Source: Ignavibacteriota bacterium
Lineage (GTDB): Bacteria > Bacteroidota > Ignavibacteria > Ignavibacteriales > Melioribacteraceae
Length of the DNA: 64,000 nt
Assembly (NCBI GenBank): GCA_002698995.1
Contig: PAAX01000035.1
Span: 112,390-176,389 of the forward strand
Direction: 5' to 3'
Shown here: piece after piece, positions 7,053-14,854 of the stretch
Numbering within the stretch: the first letter of the stretch is position 1
Layout of the letters: every line of letters starts with the position of its first letter
Notes under the pieces: model-generated
The model's database searches: none
What the model was told of the DNA's origin: nothing
Seen by the model: only the letters and a program-made list of their open reading frames with translations
Made by a program: the position numbers and the translations under genes

Positions 7053-7964
7053 TTAAAATTCCCTTTGTGCGTCTGCTTCAGCCATTTCTTTTTCAAAAAT
7101 TTTCTGCTGTTCTTCCGGAGTTGGTGCTGAAGAAGTTTTTATATCAATAAGGTCTTTATTGGCTTTCTCTTGAATTTCTTCTTCAACTTCAATTTCATAA
7201 TCAGGTTCCGGTATTGAATCAATATCTTTTGTGTTATTAATTGCACCGATAAGAACATCGCTGTCATCAGAAGTATTGAAGAATATTTTGCATGCTCTGT
7301 TTATTACAGTCTTCTTTGCCATTTCATCAGTAAAGTTTGTATGTGCTTTAGATTTCCCGGAACTGTAAGCACTTCCTTGCATCCAAGATTTTTTAATCTG
7401 ATCAATATTCATTATCTCAACGAATGGCGGAAGGTTCTCTCTAATAATACAAGCGTAAGCACCTTTTATTTTAGCCGGATTAATATTCTCAAAGTTCTGA
7501 TTGTGTTTTACCAATTCCTTTAATCCGGTTTCAAGATTGATTTTATATTCAAACTCATCACCTTCATAAATTATATTGGCAAATACTTCTTTAATTCCTT
7601 TGAGTCTTTTTGTAACGGCAATTGTACCTAAGTATGATCTCATTAATGTTAACTGCTTTCCGTAGGCTATGAAGTAACATTGCTTCTTAGCCGGAGAAAG
7701 TCCTTGAATTACCATATCCAATAAGGAGTTTGCAATACTTTCTTTACTGCAAGAAGACAGAACTGGTTTTTTCTCAGTGTCAACTGTGGATTGTAAAATT
7801 AACCAAGCAGATTTTAACGCATTAGCATAGCTGTAATTTGCCGGAAAATTTAATCCTCCGGATTTTTCCAAATCATTAACTCTTGCAAGTACAGTATCTG
7901 TAATGTTCTTTTCTTGAATTGTAACTGCGTTTGTTGTTGGTTCTTTTTTCTCATCTTTAGCCAT
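7053..7964 (-). CDS. recT: RecT-family single-strand annealing protein
   Basis: A 303-residue protein with the RecT core: SIANSLLDMVIQGLSPAKKQ, the aromatic CYFIAYGKQLTLMRSYLG block, and the later ACKIFFNTSDDSD segment after a set of basic residues. RecT proteins anneal complementary single strands during phage recombination. The C-terminus is acidic, as is usual. It is one base from the SbcC-like ATPase gene upstream and three from the MBL hydrolase gene downstream, forming a recombination block. Confidence 0.9.
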   Translation of the reverse strand: MAKDEKKEPTTNAVTIQEKNITDTVLARVNDLEKSGGLNFPANYSYANALKSAWLILQSTVDTEKKPVLSSCSKESIANSLLDMVIQGLSPAKKQCYFIAYGKQLTLMRSYLGTIAVTKRLKGIKEVFANIIYEGDEFEYKINLETGLKELVKHNQNFENINPAKIKGAYACIIRENLPPFVEIMNIDQIKKSWMQGSAYSSGKSKAHTNFTDEMAKKTVINRACKIFFNTSDDSDVLIGAINNTKDIDSIPEPDYEIEVEEEIQEKANKDLIDIKTSSAPTPEEQQKIFEKEMAEADAQREF

Positions 7965-9896
7965 TTAAGCCACCTTTAAAAATTTATCATGTGAAACAAT
8001 TAGGTTAATTATTTGTGCGCTGGTCGATAGTATTTCGTTGATTCCTTCTCGGTTGTCAATAAAGATTGGAGCTGATATATCATAGAATTCCGATAAGGCA
8101 TTTATTATGTCTATACCGGCATTGTATTTAGCTGCGTTGTTTGCATCACTGAAAGGGACTCCATTAATTAGAGGTTGGCAAGTTTCAACTAAGGCTCCAT
8201 TAATTTGAGTCTCAAATAGTTTGAACCGGACATAACTAAATCGGCTGTTAATTCTTGATTCAAGAAGTTCAACTTTCGTTTTGATGTATTTATCACAAAG
8301 GGATTCTTGCTTTTCTAAATCTGCAATTTGCTGTGCAAGTTCTCTTTCTTTTGCTTTTAGTTCGTCAATTCTTATAAGAAGTTTTTTATTATTCTCTTCA
8401 TTATGAAGCATCGAATTAATTGATTCAATCTCTTTTCTTAGTTCGCTTTTCAATCTTACTAATTCATCAGTATGATCTTTCTTTTCATTAATTGAATTTA
8501 ATTCATTTGTCAGCTGATCAACTTCTTCCTTTAGTTCATAATATTTCTCCGGAAATTCGATAACCTTATTATTGAACTCTTCAATCTCAAGTTTAGTCTG
8601 CTGGACTAATTCCTCAGCATTATGAATAGCGGTTTTTAATTCCTCAATTTTCTTAAGGATTACTGCAATTTGATTTTGTACTTCTTTCTTTTCAGTTGCT
8701 GCATCTTTCCCTTGTTTGTTAATTAATTCAAGAGATTTAGCTTTTTGCTTGTTAAAGTTATCAAGCATTTCCTTTGTTTTATTCTCTATAACTTCAATAT
8801 CTAATTTTCTGTGGCATGTAGGACATTCAAAGTTTTCATTAATTATAAACTGTTCTGCTTTCTTTTCATCCCATTGTTTTCTGAAATCTTCAATTCTTTG
8901 TTCAAGAATTTTTTCACGTTCATACAGTCTTTTGAGATCCTTTTCCTTATCAATCAAAACTTGGTTTGTTTCATAGACTTGATTTTCATGTCTGCGGAGT
9001 TTTGAACTTAATTCACGCTTTACATTCATTCTATCATTTTCAATATCATCTTCAATTACTCTTATCTGATTTCTTAATCCAGAAAGCTTGTTTCTTTTTT
9101 CGATAACTAAAGGATTCTCTTTTAAGCTATACATCAAATCTTCTTCAACAGAACCGAGCTTCATAATTTTTTTATTCAGCTGATCTTTAAGTTCTTTGAA
9201 GTCTAATTCAACTATTGATTTATAGCATTCATCTATTCTATACGGAAGGGATTTAATTTCTTCATTAAGCTTTCTTTTTCTGGCACTTAGCTTAACTTTT
9301 GTTTTATCAATACCGGAATCATCCATTAATTCTCTTAACTCTTCGAGTTTATTATCATAACTGAATATTTGTTCAGTAGTCAAATCACCAACCATATCTA
9401 AAAGAATTGTTCTTCGGTCCTGCCATTTCATTGTTTGGGAGAAATACAGCGGATCGGTAATTAATTTGAAAATTGTTTCATCAACTATTTCTGAAATTTC
9501 AACTTGATATTCAGAAGCTTTAACCGGGACATCGTTTATGTAGTATAAAGTTTCATGTCCGGTAAATTGCGATTCAGTTTCCTGTCTTCTTTTCTGCCAT
9601 TTTTCTTTATAGATTTTTTTGAAGACTTTTATCTTTCCGTTAATTGATAATTCTCCGGTTACTGAATGCTCTAAACCATGAATTACATTATTATTTTCAT
9701 CAAGAGTTTTGATTTCGAAATTCTTTCTATCGGTGCTGTCTTTATCAAATAATAACCAGCGGAATGCATCGTTAATTGTGGTTTTACCACTTGCATTTTC
9801 ACCGTATATATTTGTTACACCATTAAAATTCAGTGTTAAATCTCTAATACCTTTGAAATTTTTTAGTACGAGAGTTTTTAATTCTATTCTGTTCAT
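7965..9896 (-). CDS. Rad50/SbcC-like AAA ATPase with zinc hook
   Basis: A 643-residue SMC-like ATPase. It has Walker A GENASGKTT (32-40), two long coiled coils (about 200-350 and 370-560), a zinc-hook CPTC (358-361) at the turn, and a C-terminal Walker B strand APIFIDNREG. The usual catalytic glutamate after the Walker B aspartate is asparagine (DN), a feature I associate with the short phage-encoded members rather than cellular SbcC (DE). Such proteins are thought to process DNA ends together with a nuclease; no SbcD-like partner is present, but the MBL-fold protein two genes on could fill that role (inference). It ends one base before the recT-like gene. Confidence 0.85.
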   Translation of the reverse strand: MNRIELKTLVLKNFKGIRDLTLNFNGVTNIYGENASGKTTINDAFRWLLFDKDSTDRKNFEIKTLDENNNVIHGLEHSVTGELSINGKIKVFKKIYKEKWQKRRQETESQFTGHETLYYINDVPVKASEYQVEISEIVDETIFKLITDPLYFSQTMKWQDRRTILLDMVGDLTTEQIFSYDNKLEELRELMDDSGIDKTKVKLSARKRKLNEEIKSLPYRIDECYKSIVELDFKELKDQLNKKIMKLGSVEEDLMYSLKENPLVIEKRNKLSGLRNQIRVIEDDIENDRMNVKRELSSKLRRHENQVYETNQVLIDKEKDLKRLYEREKILEQRIEDFRKQWDEKKAEQFIINENFECPTCHRKLDIEVIENKTKEMLDNFNKQKAKSLELINKQGKDAATEKKEVQNQIAVILKKIEELKTAIHNAEELVQQTKLEIEEFNNKVIEFPEKYYELKEEVDQLTNELNSINEKKDHTDELVRLKSELRKEIESINSMLHNEENNKKLLIRIDELKAKERELAQQIADLEKQESLCDKYIKTKVELLESRINSRFSYVRFKLFETQINGALVETCQPLINGVPFSDANNAAKYNAGIDIINALSEFYDISAPIFIDNREGINEILSTSAQIINLIVSHDKFLKVA

Positions 9897-10186
9897 CTTT
9901 TGCCTCTCATTATTTGTTTAACTCTTTCTTTTCCTTCATCTGTTAATTGATAAACTGTAAAGCCGTTAACCTTACCAACGTCTGTAAGTAATTTTTCATC
10001 AACTGCTTCTGTGAATCTTCCAGAGTTTGTATCAAGATTGAATGAAACCATCTTCTTGATTTCTTCTCTGGTTGCTCTCCCAAGTATCCAGTAAATCTTA
10101 AGAATTTCATTCTTCCTTGAGAGCTTCTTGGGTGAAACTCTTTCATGTGCAGTTTTTGACATTTGAAATTGAACTGCGTTATTCAT
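9893..10186 (-). CDS. Winged-helix-like hypothetical protein
   Basis: A 97-residue protein with the pattern KIYWILGRATREEIKKMVSF and a later YQLTDEGKERV, which resembles the helix-helix-wing layout of small winged-helix DNA-binding proteins that report whether a wing is occupied. I cannot name a family. Its stop overlaps the start of the ATPase gene (ATGA). It is the first gene after an intrinsic terminator, so its expression may depend on antitermination or a separate promoter. Confidence 0.65.
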   Translation of the reverse strand: MNNAVQFQMSKTAHERVSPKKLSRKNEILKIYWILGRATREEIKKMVSFNLDTNSGRFTEAVDEKLLTDVGKVNGFTVYQLTDEGKERVKQIMRGKR

Positions 10187-10224
10187 ATTTTACCTCACCT
10201 TGATTTTTGAAAAATGTTCTTTGG

Positions 10225-10256
10225 AAAAAGGGGCTTTGCGAGGAGCCTCTTTTTTC
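10225..10256 (-). terminator. Bidirectional intrinsic terminator
   Basis: A stem GGGGCT/AGCCTC with one G-T pair is flanked by AAAAA on the left and TTTTTT on the right, so it can end transcription in both directions. It separates the small upstream genes from the recombination block in the leftward operon. A phage antitermination protein would let transcripts pass. Confidence 0.55.
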
Positions 10257-10266
10257 GTTTAAATAG

Positions 10267-10503
10267 TTAGTTAGTTTCATACTGCATCACCTTCTCTTTA
10301 TAAAGGTCTCTCTGTTTGGTTAATTCAGCTACTTGCTTGTCCTGCTCTTGGAGTTCATCTAATAAACACTGAACTCTGCTTTCGGAAAATTTATCAGAGA
10401 ACTCTTTACTTCGGTTTGCTGCAAAGGTCGCTCCGAAAGGAATTCCGATAGTCATTCCGCCAATTAAACCGAGAGTTATAGCAATTATAACTTCCCAATC
10501 CAT
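10267..10503 (-). CDS. Small single-pass membrane protein with coiled coil
   Basis: A 78-residue protein with one N-terminal transmembrane helix (about residues 5-28, IIAITLGLIGGMTIGIPFGA) followed by a charged coiled coil (ELQEQDKQVAELTKQRDLY). Such architecture occurs in phage inner spanins and in small membrane-anchored phage proteins, but no lysis genes are nearby. The ATG overlaps the stop codon of the SymE-like gene (TAATG), so it is coupled to it; this coupling raises the possibility that it partners the toxin, which is speculation. Confidence 0.65.
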   Translation of the reverse strand: MDWEVIIAITLGLIGGMTIGIPFGATFAANRSKEFSDKFSESRVQCLLDELQEQDKQVAELTKQRDLYKEKVMQYETN

Positions 10504-10689
10504 TAAGCCTCCTTGTTTATTTGTTGTAGAATTATTTTGTTATCTGTAACTGTAAGCTGAAATCTTTCTCCAGTCTCAAATCCAAGTTCTCTTAACCATT
10601 CTCCGGAGAGTCTTATAAATGGTTTTGTCTTGAAATTAGAATTCATTCTGTAACCAACTTTGTAGATTCGACTGGGATTTTTTTTTCAT
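10503..10689 (-). CDS. SymE-like toxin with a one-base frameshift in a poly-A start
   Basis: The body of the frame encodes KPFIRLSGEWLRELGFETGE followed by FQLTVTDNKIIL, the conserved AbrB-fold core of SymE-type toxins (SOS-induced, RNA-cleaving or nucleoid-condensing proteins of bacteria). A well-placed GGAG precedes an ATG at 10689, but nine A bases after this ATG put it one base out of frame; eight A bases would give an uninterrupted 61-residue protein. As written, translation would either use the internal ATG at 10646 (47 residues, still holding the core) or rely on slippage at the A run. Sequencing error, phase variation or programmed slippage are all possible. Confidence 0.7.
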
Positions 10690-10702
10690 GGGTTTTTATC
10701 TC

Positions 10703-11065
10703 CTATACATTGAAAATTCTTTTTGCCATATCTTCTGCAGATTCAAACTCTTCTGCATGTATGCTTATATGATCATACTTAGTTTCTTTTTGGAAATTGT
10801 GAATAGAAGAAACCTTAAATCTGTATCTGGTTTTTCTATCACCATCTTTATAAGTGCGAGCTTCTAATTGTCCCTTCTTTACTAAATCAACTACTGTATC
10901 TGGACTTAAGTGAAGTTTCTTTGCTGCTTTACTTAGTGAAATTTCTTCGATGCTATTTTCAGCCTCTTTATTAAGAATAGCTTTTATCAATCTTTCAAGA
11001 CCTTCAATCTTTTCAAGCAATAGTTTTTCAGATCGTGTCATTGTTGGGATTGAGTTCTCGTTCAT
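10703..11065 (-). CDS. Helix-turn-helix (MerR/excisionase-like) DNA-binding protein
   Basis: A 120-residue protein. An N-terminal helical segment is followed at about 43-100 by ISLSKAAKKLHLSPDTVVDL and a basic wing RTYKDGDRKTRYRF, the HTH_17 pattern of phage excisionases and small regulators. It may regulate the early operon or act as a recombination directionality factor, although it lies far from the integrase. Its start overlaps the preceding gene (ATGA). Its stop codon forms part of the ribosome binding site of the SymE-like gene. Confidence 0.7.
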   Translation of the reverse strand: MNENSIPTMTRSEKLLLEKIEGLERLIKAILNKEAENSIEEISLSKAAKKLHLSPDTVVDLVKKGQLEARTYKDGDRKTRYRFKVSSIHNFQKETKYDHISIHAEEFESAEDMAKRIFNV

Positions 11066-11472
11066 TCCACTTCTCCATAAGTCAACTGTAACAGCTTATC
11101 GAAAGTCTCATTGAACTCTTTCTTAATGTCTTCAAGTCTGTATCTCATTCTTATTCTTTCATCTGGAGTAAAATTTCCGTCTTTGATGTCGGTTAGAACT
11201 TGATCATTAAGTTTCTTTAGTTCTTCACCAATTTTGCTGTTTGATTTGAAGTTGAGTTCAATTAATGTTGAGCACTTTGCTGTACTGTCTGCAATAAAAC
11301 CATGCTTTTCAAATAAGAGCATAATTTCATTGTAGAGTTTATTATCATCTCTTTTTGAAAATTCTACATAATATTGAATCTTCTGATAGTAAGTCCCTAT
11401 TCTTTCTGCAATCCAAGAGTAACTTATTCCATGCTTTAACATTATTGATTTGATTTCCTCTTGAGGTGTCAT
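11062..11472 (-). CDS. Hypothetical phage protein with N-terminal HTH
   Basis: A 136-residue protein. Residues about 5-35 (IKSIMLKHGISYSWIAERIG) look like the first half of a lambda-repressor-type helix-turn-helix, and the rest is helical with charged heptads. No named family is recognised. Both ends overlap neighbouring genes by four bases, so it is translated in a coupled chain. Confidence 0.6.
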   Translation of the reverse strand: MTPQEEIKSIMLKHGISYSWIAERIGTYYQKIQYYVEFSKRDDNKLYNEIMLLFEKHGFIADSTAKCSTLIELNFKSNSKIGEELKKLNDQVLTDIKDGNFTPDERIRMRYRLEDIKKEFNETFDKLLQLTYGEVE

Positions 11473-11576
11473 AATTGAAATCCCTTTAAAAAAAGTGTTA
11501 TAGTTTTTAAGTGGTTTTGAAATAGAATCTCTAGACAGAATGCACTAAGTTTTTTATGAAAATTGTTCTTTGACAT
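11469..11576 (-). CDS. Very short overlapping reading frame (35 aa)
   Basis: A 35-codon frame beginning MSKNNFHKKL. It starts on the last base of the previous gene's stop (TAATG) and ends inside the next gene's start (ATGA), exactly the couplings seen elsewhere in this operon, which is the only support for it being real. The peptide has no recognisable feature, and the DNA contains a 14-base AAAAAGTGTTATAG copy of the repeat found near the integrase. It may be non-coding spacer. Confidence 0.35.
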   Translation of the reverse strand: MSKNNFHKKLSAFCLEILFQNHLKTITLFLKGFQL

Positions 11577-11746
11577 TAATTGATTCCTTTAGCAATAAAC
11601 TCTGCAAGCCTACCCGGTGCAATTGAGCCAAATTGAATTTCCTTTGAAATTCTTTCTCGGTACTTTTTAGGAACCGGATAAGTACCAAGCATGATTAAAC
11701 TTTCGCGGCTGATTAGTTCTTTTGATTTATGGGGTTGCTGATTCAT
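11576..11746 (-). CDS. Small hypothetical protein (56 aa)
   Basis: A 56-residue frame starting MNQQPHKSKE. Its sequence, with PVPKKYRERISKEIQFG and a LAEFIAKGI tail, looks like a genuine short helical protein rather than chance. It overlaps the gene upstream by 20 bases and has an AGAAAGAGA stretch before its ATG. No family is recognised. Confidence 0.55.
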   Translation of the reverse strand: MNQQPHKSKELISRESLIMLGTYPVPKKYRERISKEIQFGSIAPGRLAEFIAKGIN

Positions 11747-11951
11747 AATTTTCTCTTTCTAAAAGTTTTATAATATGTTCTCTTTGCTCATTTGATATTT
11801 CTAATGCTTCTGATTCATTGCCAAGACTTAAAAAAATAATTATGCTTCCGTCACTTTGAACTTTTGTAAAACTGAATAATGCTCTGATACCACTTTTTAT
11901 CTTGATGATTGATCTTTCTTTTACCAGTACACCACTGAGCTTGATCTTCAT
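11727..11951 (-). CDS. Small hypothetical protein (74 aa)
   Basis: A 74-residue protein of alternating hydrophobic and charged residues, probably beta-rich (GALVKE-like strands, ending HIIKLLERENYESATP). No family is recognised. Its ATG overlaps the stop of the Cro-like gene (ATGA), placing it second in the early leftward transcript. Confidence 0.6.
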   Translation of the reverse strand: MKIKLSGVLVKERSIIKIKSGIRALFSFTKVQSDGSIIIFLSLGNESEALEISNEQREHIIKLLERENYESATP

Positions 11952-12154
11952 GCTACTTGGTTCTCTTCCTCTTTAATTATGTAATCGGAACAGTCACCAA
12001 AAATGGATTCGAGTTGTCTTAGGAAGCTAAGTTTAATTGTCCCACGCTTTTGCATTTCCCAAACACCTACGTAGGAGACCTTTAATTTCTTAGCTAATTC
12101 AGGAGCAGAAATTCTTTTATCAAATAAAAAATTAGTAAAATTAAAATTAACCAT
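11948..12154 (-). CDS. Cro-like helix-turn-helix repressor
   Basis: A 68-residue protein composed almost entirely of a lambda-repressor-like helix-turn-helix: ISAPELAKKLKVSYVGVWEM followed by IKLSFLRQLESIFG. It is the first gene of the leftward operon and is divergent from a LexA/CI-like repressor, which is the standard arrangement of a lysis-lysogeny switch. It probably binds the paired TCTAATATT repeats in the intergenic region and competes with the divergent repressor. Confidence 0.85.
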   Translation of the reverse strand: MVNFNFTNFLFDKRISAPELAKKLKVSYVGVWEMQKRGTIKLSFLRQLESIFGDCSDYIIKEEENQVA

Positions 12155-12250
12155 ATCTAATATTCTCTAATATTATTTAAGAACTGTCACTAATATACAC
12201 TAAGAATAATTTGTTGTCAATAAAAAATATTAAAAAATATTAGAGATTAT
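12155..12250. promoter_or_regulatory. Divergent operator region of the genetic switch
   Basis: Two direct TCTAATATT copies (12156-12164 and 12166-12174), one helical turn apart, lie next to the cro-like gene. On the other side a pair in the opposite orientation occurs: AATATTAGA at 12236-12244 and the weaker AATATTAAA at 12226-12234, also ten bases apart. This symmetric arrangement of half-sites between divergent repressor genes is what is expected of operators. A possible rightward promoter is TTGTCA (12214) with a TATTAG 18 bases further on. Confidence 0.6.
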
Positions 12251-12288
12251 TAAATATTTTTTACAGGAAATAAAATATATGTTGGGAC

Positions 12289-12942
12289 ATGAATAATTAT
12301 TACGAACTATTACAAGAATTAATTAGAGATTTTCGCTCAAGTAGTTATGAGATGGAGAATAAATATGGGATTAAAGGTTTCTCAGTAAAAATGAGTGAAC
12401 TTAAAAAAGATCCCAATAGAAAATTAACTCAAAAATCCATCGCTGATATTGAGAATGCATTAAATATAAAAATCAATGACAGAGATCCTGATAATATTAC
12501 TTATAAAAAACTTGCAGATACCAAAGTCGGCGGATTTGAAGGAGAAATTCCGGTTGCTAAAATTCCGCTGCTCAGTGAAGTTTATGCCGGAGAGCCTCAA
12601 TATTTAGATACCGAATTTCATGACGAGTACCATTTCTTTGTAAGCACTAAACCTAATCATAGATGCTTTGCATTAAGAGTTTCCGGAAAGAGTATGGAAA
12701 CAACCCTTAAAGATGGTGCAATTGTAGTTGTTGATATGGACGCAGAATATAAAGACGGGGATATTGTAGCTGTTCGTTTGAAAAACGGTGAGCAGTATAT
12801 AAAAAGATTTTATGACATGAACTATGCATTCATAAAACTTACATCAGATAATTCTGATTACGGCGTTAGATTAATCGACAAAGAACATATTGATAAAATT
12901 TACAAAGTTGCTTCTGCTATTTTTGATCCAAATGAGCGGTAG
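12289..12942 (+). CDS. LexA/CI-like self-cleaving repressor (S24 peptidase)
   Basis: A 217-residue protein. The N-terminus is helical and resembles a repressor DNA-binding domain (KLTQKSIADIENALNI). The C-terminal half is a peptidase S24 domain with the cleavage site Ala100-Gly101 in VYAGEP, the catalytic serine at 135 in VSGKSME and the lysine at 172 in YIKRF. By analogy with CI and LexA, RecA filaments would trigger self-cleavage and induce the element after DNA damage. It is transcribed away from the cro-like gene and sits at the head of the rightward block that ends with the integrase. Confidence 0.85.
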   Translation: MNNYYELLQELIRDFRSSSYEMENKYGIKGFSVKMSELKKDPNRKLTQKSIADIENALNIKINDRDPDNITYKKLADTKVGGFEGEIPVAKIPLLSEVYAGEPQYLDTEFHDEYHFFVSTKPNHRCFALRVSGKSMETTLKDGAIVVVDMDAEYKDGDIVAVRLKNGEQYIKRFYDMNYAFIKLTSDNSDYGVRLIDKEHIDKIYKVASAIFDPNER

Positions 12943-12972
12943 CCTTAATCGTACTATAGTAGAATTGAAATA

Positions 12973-13206
12973 ATGAGCGTTAATAAGAATAGAATCAAAG
13001 TAGACAGAATAAAAGTTACTAAAAGCATGATTAAGACTCCGGGTGTAATTCAGCCTGGAGATGTTATTGAAGTTGACTTCACCAAGAAGCCTGATATTGG
13101 GGATTATGGTTTCTACTCATACATGACAACTCAATACATCAAAAAATATACATCACCAAAACTCGGGGTGAATGTATATAAGATTACAATGGTAATCATG
13201 AATTGA
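12973..13206 (+). CDS. Hypothetical beta-rich protein
   Basis: A 77-residue basic protein, beginning MSVNKNRIKV, with a VIQPGDVIEVDFTKKPDIGD segment suggesting a small beta barrel. No family is recognised. It follows the repressor by 30 bases on the same strand, so it may be expressed in the integrated state. Confidence 0.55.
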   Translation: MSVNKNRIKVDRIKVTKSMIKTPGVIQPGDVIEVDFTKKPDIGDYGFYSYMTTQYIKKYTSPKLGVNVYKITMVIMN

Positions 13207-13278
13207 ATCCTATAAAATAACACAGAGAGAGAAGGGAGAGATGTTTTATTTAACTTATTAAATTAAGGAGAAATAAGT

Positions 13279-13752
13279 ATGTTCAGAAAAATGTTTACCT
13301 CGTTCGTTTTATCTTCGCTGATTATTATCCTTTCTTCATGTGCAGCTGCCAACAGTTATTATTTTTCTAAAAATTTTAATACAGATGAAATTGTTACGGC
13401 AACAGTTGGATCGCCTTTATTGCATTTTGAAAGTGGAACATTCAATACCATCTACAACAAAGTGATTGACGGTTTAGTAAGCGAATTATATTACAGTGGT
13501 TCAGATGGAAATGTAGTTTATTTAACTTATAAAGAATTCCAGAAGAAAATAACCGGTTCCTATATAAGAGATTCATTCGGACAAGAACTAAAATACGACA
13601 TTTCAAAAAGCAAAATCATCTCGTTTAGAAATTTGAAAATAGAAATCATCGAGGCAAATTCTAATGAAATAACTGCAAAAGTAATTGAATATCCTTCAGC
13701 AAATTTTATAAAGCAAGGTTACAGCGAGATTCCTATAGAACAAGTTGAATAA
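13279..13752 (+). CDS. Lipoprotein, accessory gene
   Basis: A 157-residue protein with a signal peptide and lipobox (IIILSSC, cysteine near position 21), so it is probably a membrane-anchored lipoprotein. The mature part is beta-rich and has no recognised family. Position between the repressor and the integrase, on the same strand, suggests a lysogenic-conversion gene; superinfection exclusion or surface change would be typical roles for a phage lipoprotein but cannot be shown here. AAGGAG precedes the start. Confidence 0.65.
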   Translation: MFRKMFTSFVLSSLIIILSSCAAANSYYFSKNFNTDEIVTATVGSPLLHFESGTFNTIYNKVIDGLVSELYYSGSDGNVVYLTYKEFQKKITGSYIRDSFGQELKYDISKSKIISFRNLKIEIIEANSNEITAKVIEYPSANFIKQGYSEIPIEQVE

Positions 13753-13807
13753 GACTACGGATTTAATCTCTAAATACAGAAGTAATTATTTTAAATAAGG
13801 AATATAA

Positions 13808-14614
13808 ATGGAAGAATTAAAGCCAATTTGCCCGACTTGTGGTGGAGAATTAAAAAAAATACCACAGAAAAAAACAAAATGCCCTCATTGTTCTGCTTTT
13901 ATATATTTAAAGTATAGTCCTAGCAACCGGAATAAAAGATTAGTTAATGATGAAGAAAACGAAAAGATTGAACAAGAATGGCAAGCTCATTATTCAATGC
14001 AAAAAATAAAGGACAAGCTTTCTTTTTATGGCATAGAACTAAGTAATTCAGAGATAGAAAGTTTGAAAAATAAAACTGAATCAGAAATCTATGTTGAATT
14101 GACCAATAGATTCATTGAAAAATCAGTTGAGTTTAAAAATTTATTTTCACTTTATTTTGAAATTGCAAAAGATTTATATCCGAAAACCATAGGAAAAGAA
14201 CAAGCTTTTGAGGAACTCACTGAAGAAGAACAAGATGATTTATCAGAAACAGAATACAATAGCTATTTCCCAGTGGGGAATAATTATGATAATTTCTGGG
14301 AAGCTTTCTTGGCTTACATTTCATATTTGCAAACCGAGATAAAACGCCTCAACCAATACAAAAAAGCGGGTTTAGAAAAATATAAAATTTCGGTTGTAGT
14401 AGATCATAACACATCTCAATTCGACATTAATTATAATAATAAATCATTTACTGTTACTGAGGCAATTGACTCAATCAAATTGCTTTTATCATCTAAAACA
14501 AAAGAAGAACTAATAAAATACAGACCCCTTTTACTTTTTGGAGATAATTCTACAACTAAATTTTTGTTTCCACCATTTAGATTAGGTTGTAGAGCAAGAA
14601 CAGTAACTATTTAG
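13808..14614 (+). CDS. Zinc-ribbon hypothetical protein
   Basis: A 268-residue protein with an N-terminal zinc ribbon: CPTCGGELKK and, 14 residues later, CPHCSAF. Next is a helical domain with KIKDKLSFYGIELSNSEIES, a SHOCT-like or helical-linker pattern, then an unrecognised region with a charged helix and a beta end. A good AAGGA lies before the ATG. It belongs to the accessory block between repressor and integrase, and its function is unknown. Confidence 0.65.
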   Translation: MEELKPICPTCGGELKKIPQKKTKCPHCSAFIYLKYSPSNRNKRLVNDEENEKIEQEWQAHYSMQKIKDKLSFYGIELSNSEIESLKNKTESEIYVELTNRFIEKSVEFKNLFSLYFEIAKDLYPKTIGKEQAFEELTEEEQDDLSETEYNSYFPVGNNYDNFWEAFLAYISYLQTEIKRLNQYKKAGLEKYKISVVVDHNTSQFDINYNNKSFTVTEAIDSIKLLLSSKTKEELIKYRPLLLFGDNSTTKFLFPPFRLGCRARTVTI

Positions 14615-14629
14615 TAATAGGACATATAA

Positions 14630-14851
14630 ATGAGCCTTAATTTCAAATTAGTAAACCGAGAACAATTAACAGAACTTTACGCACGGCTTGATGTCGTGCG
14701 TGAACATATCGATAAACGATTGGACAATCCGAAGAAAGATCCCAAAGATCGTTACAGAGGATTTATCAACAAAGATCATCTTGAAACAGAAAAAATGTTA
14801 ATCAAAAAAATAGCTGAACATTTGGAAGTTTTAAAGTTTGGGGAGAATTAA
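14630..14851 (+). CDS. Small hypothetical protein (73 aa)
   Basis: A 73-residue charged helical protein (ARLDVVREHIDKRLDNPKKD). No family is recognised. It is four bases before the membrane protein gene that follows, and is probably translated together with it. Confidence 0.55.
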   Translation: MSLNFKLVNREQLTELYARLDVVREHIDKRLDNPKKDPKDRYRGFINKDHLETEKMLIKKIAEHLEVLKFGEN

Positions 14852-14854
14852 AGG

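Noticed and set aside
9709..9921. Plus-strand frame over the ATPase gene start
   Set aside because: Lies fully within the conserved Walker A region of a clear minus-strand gene.
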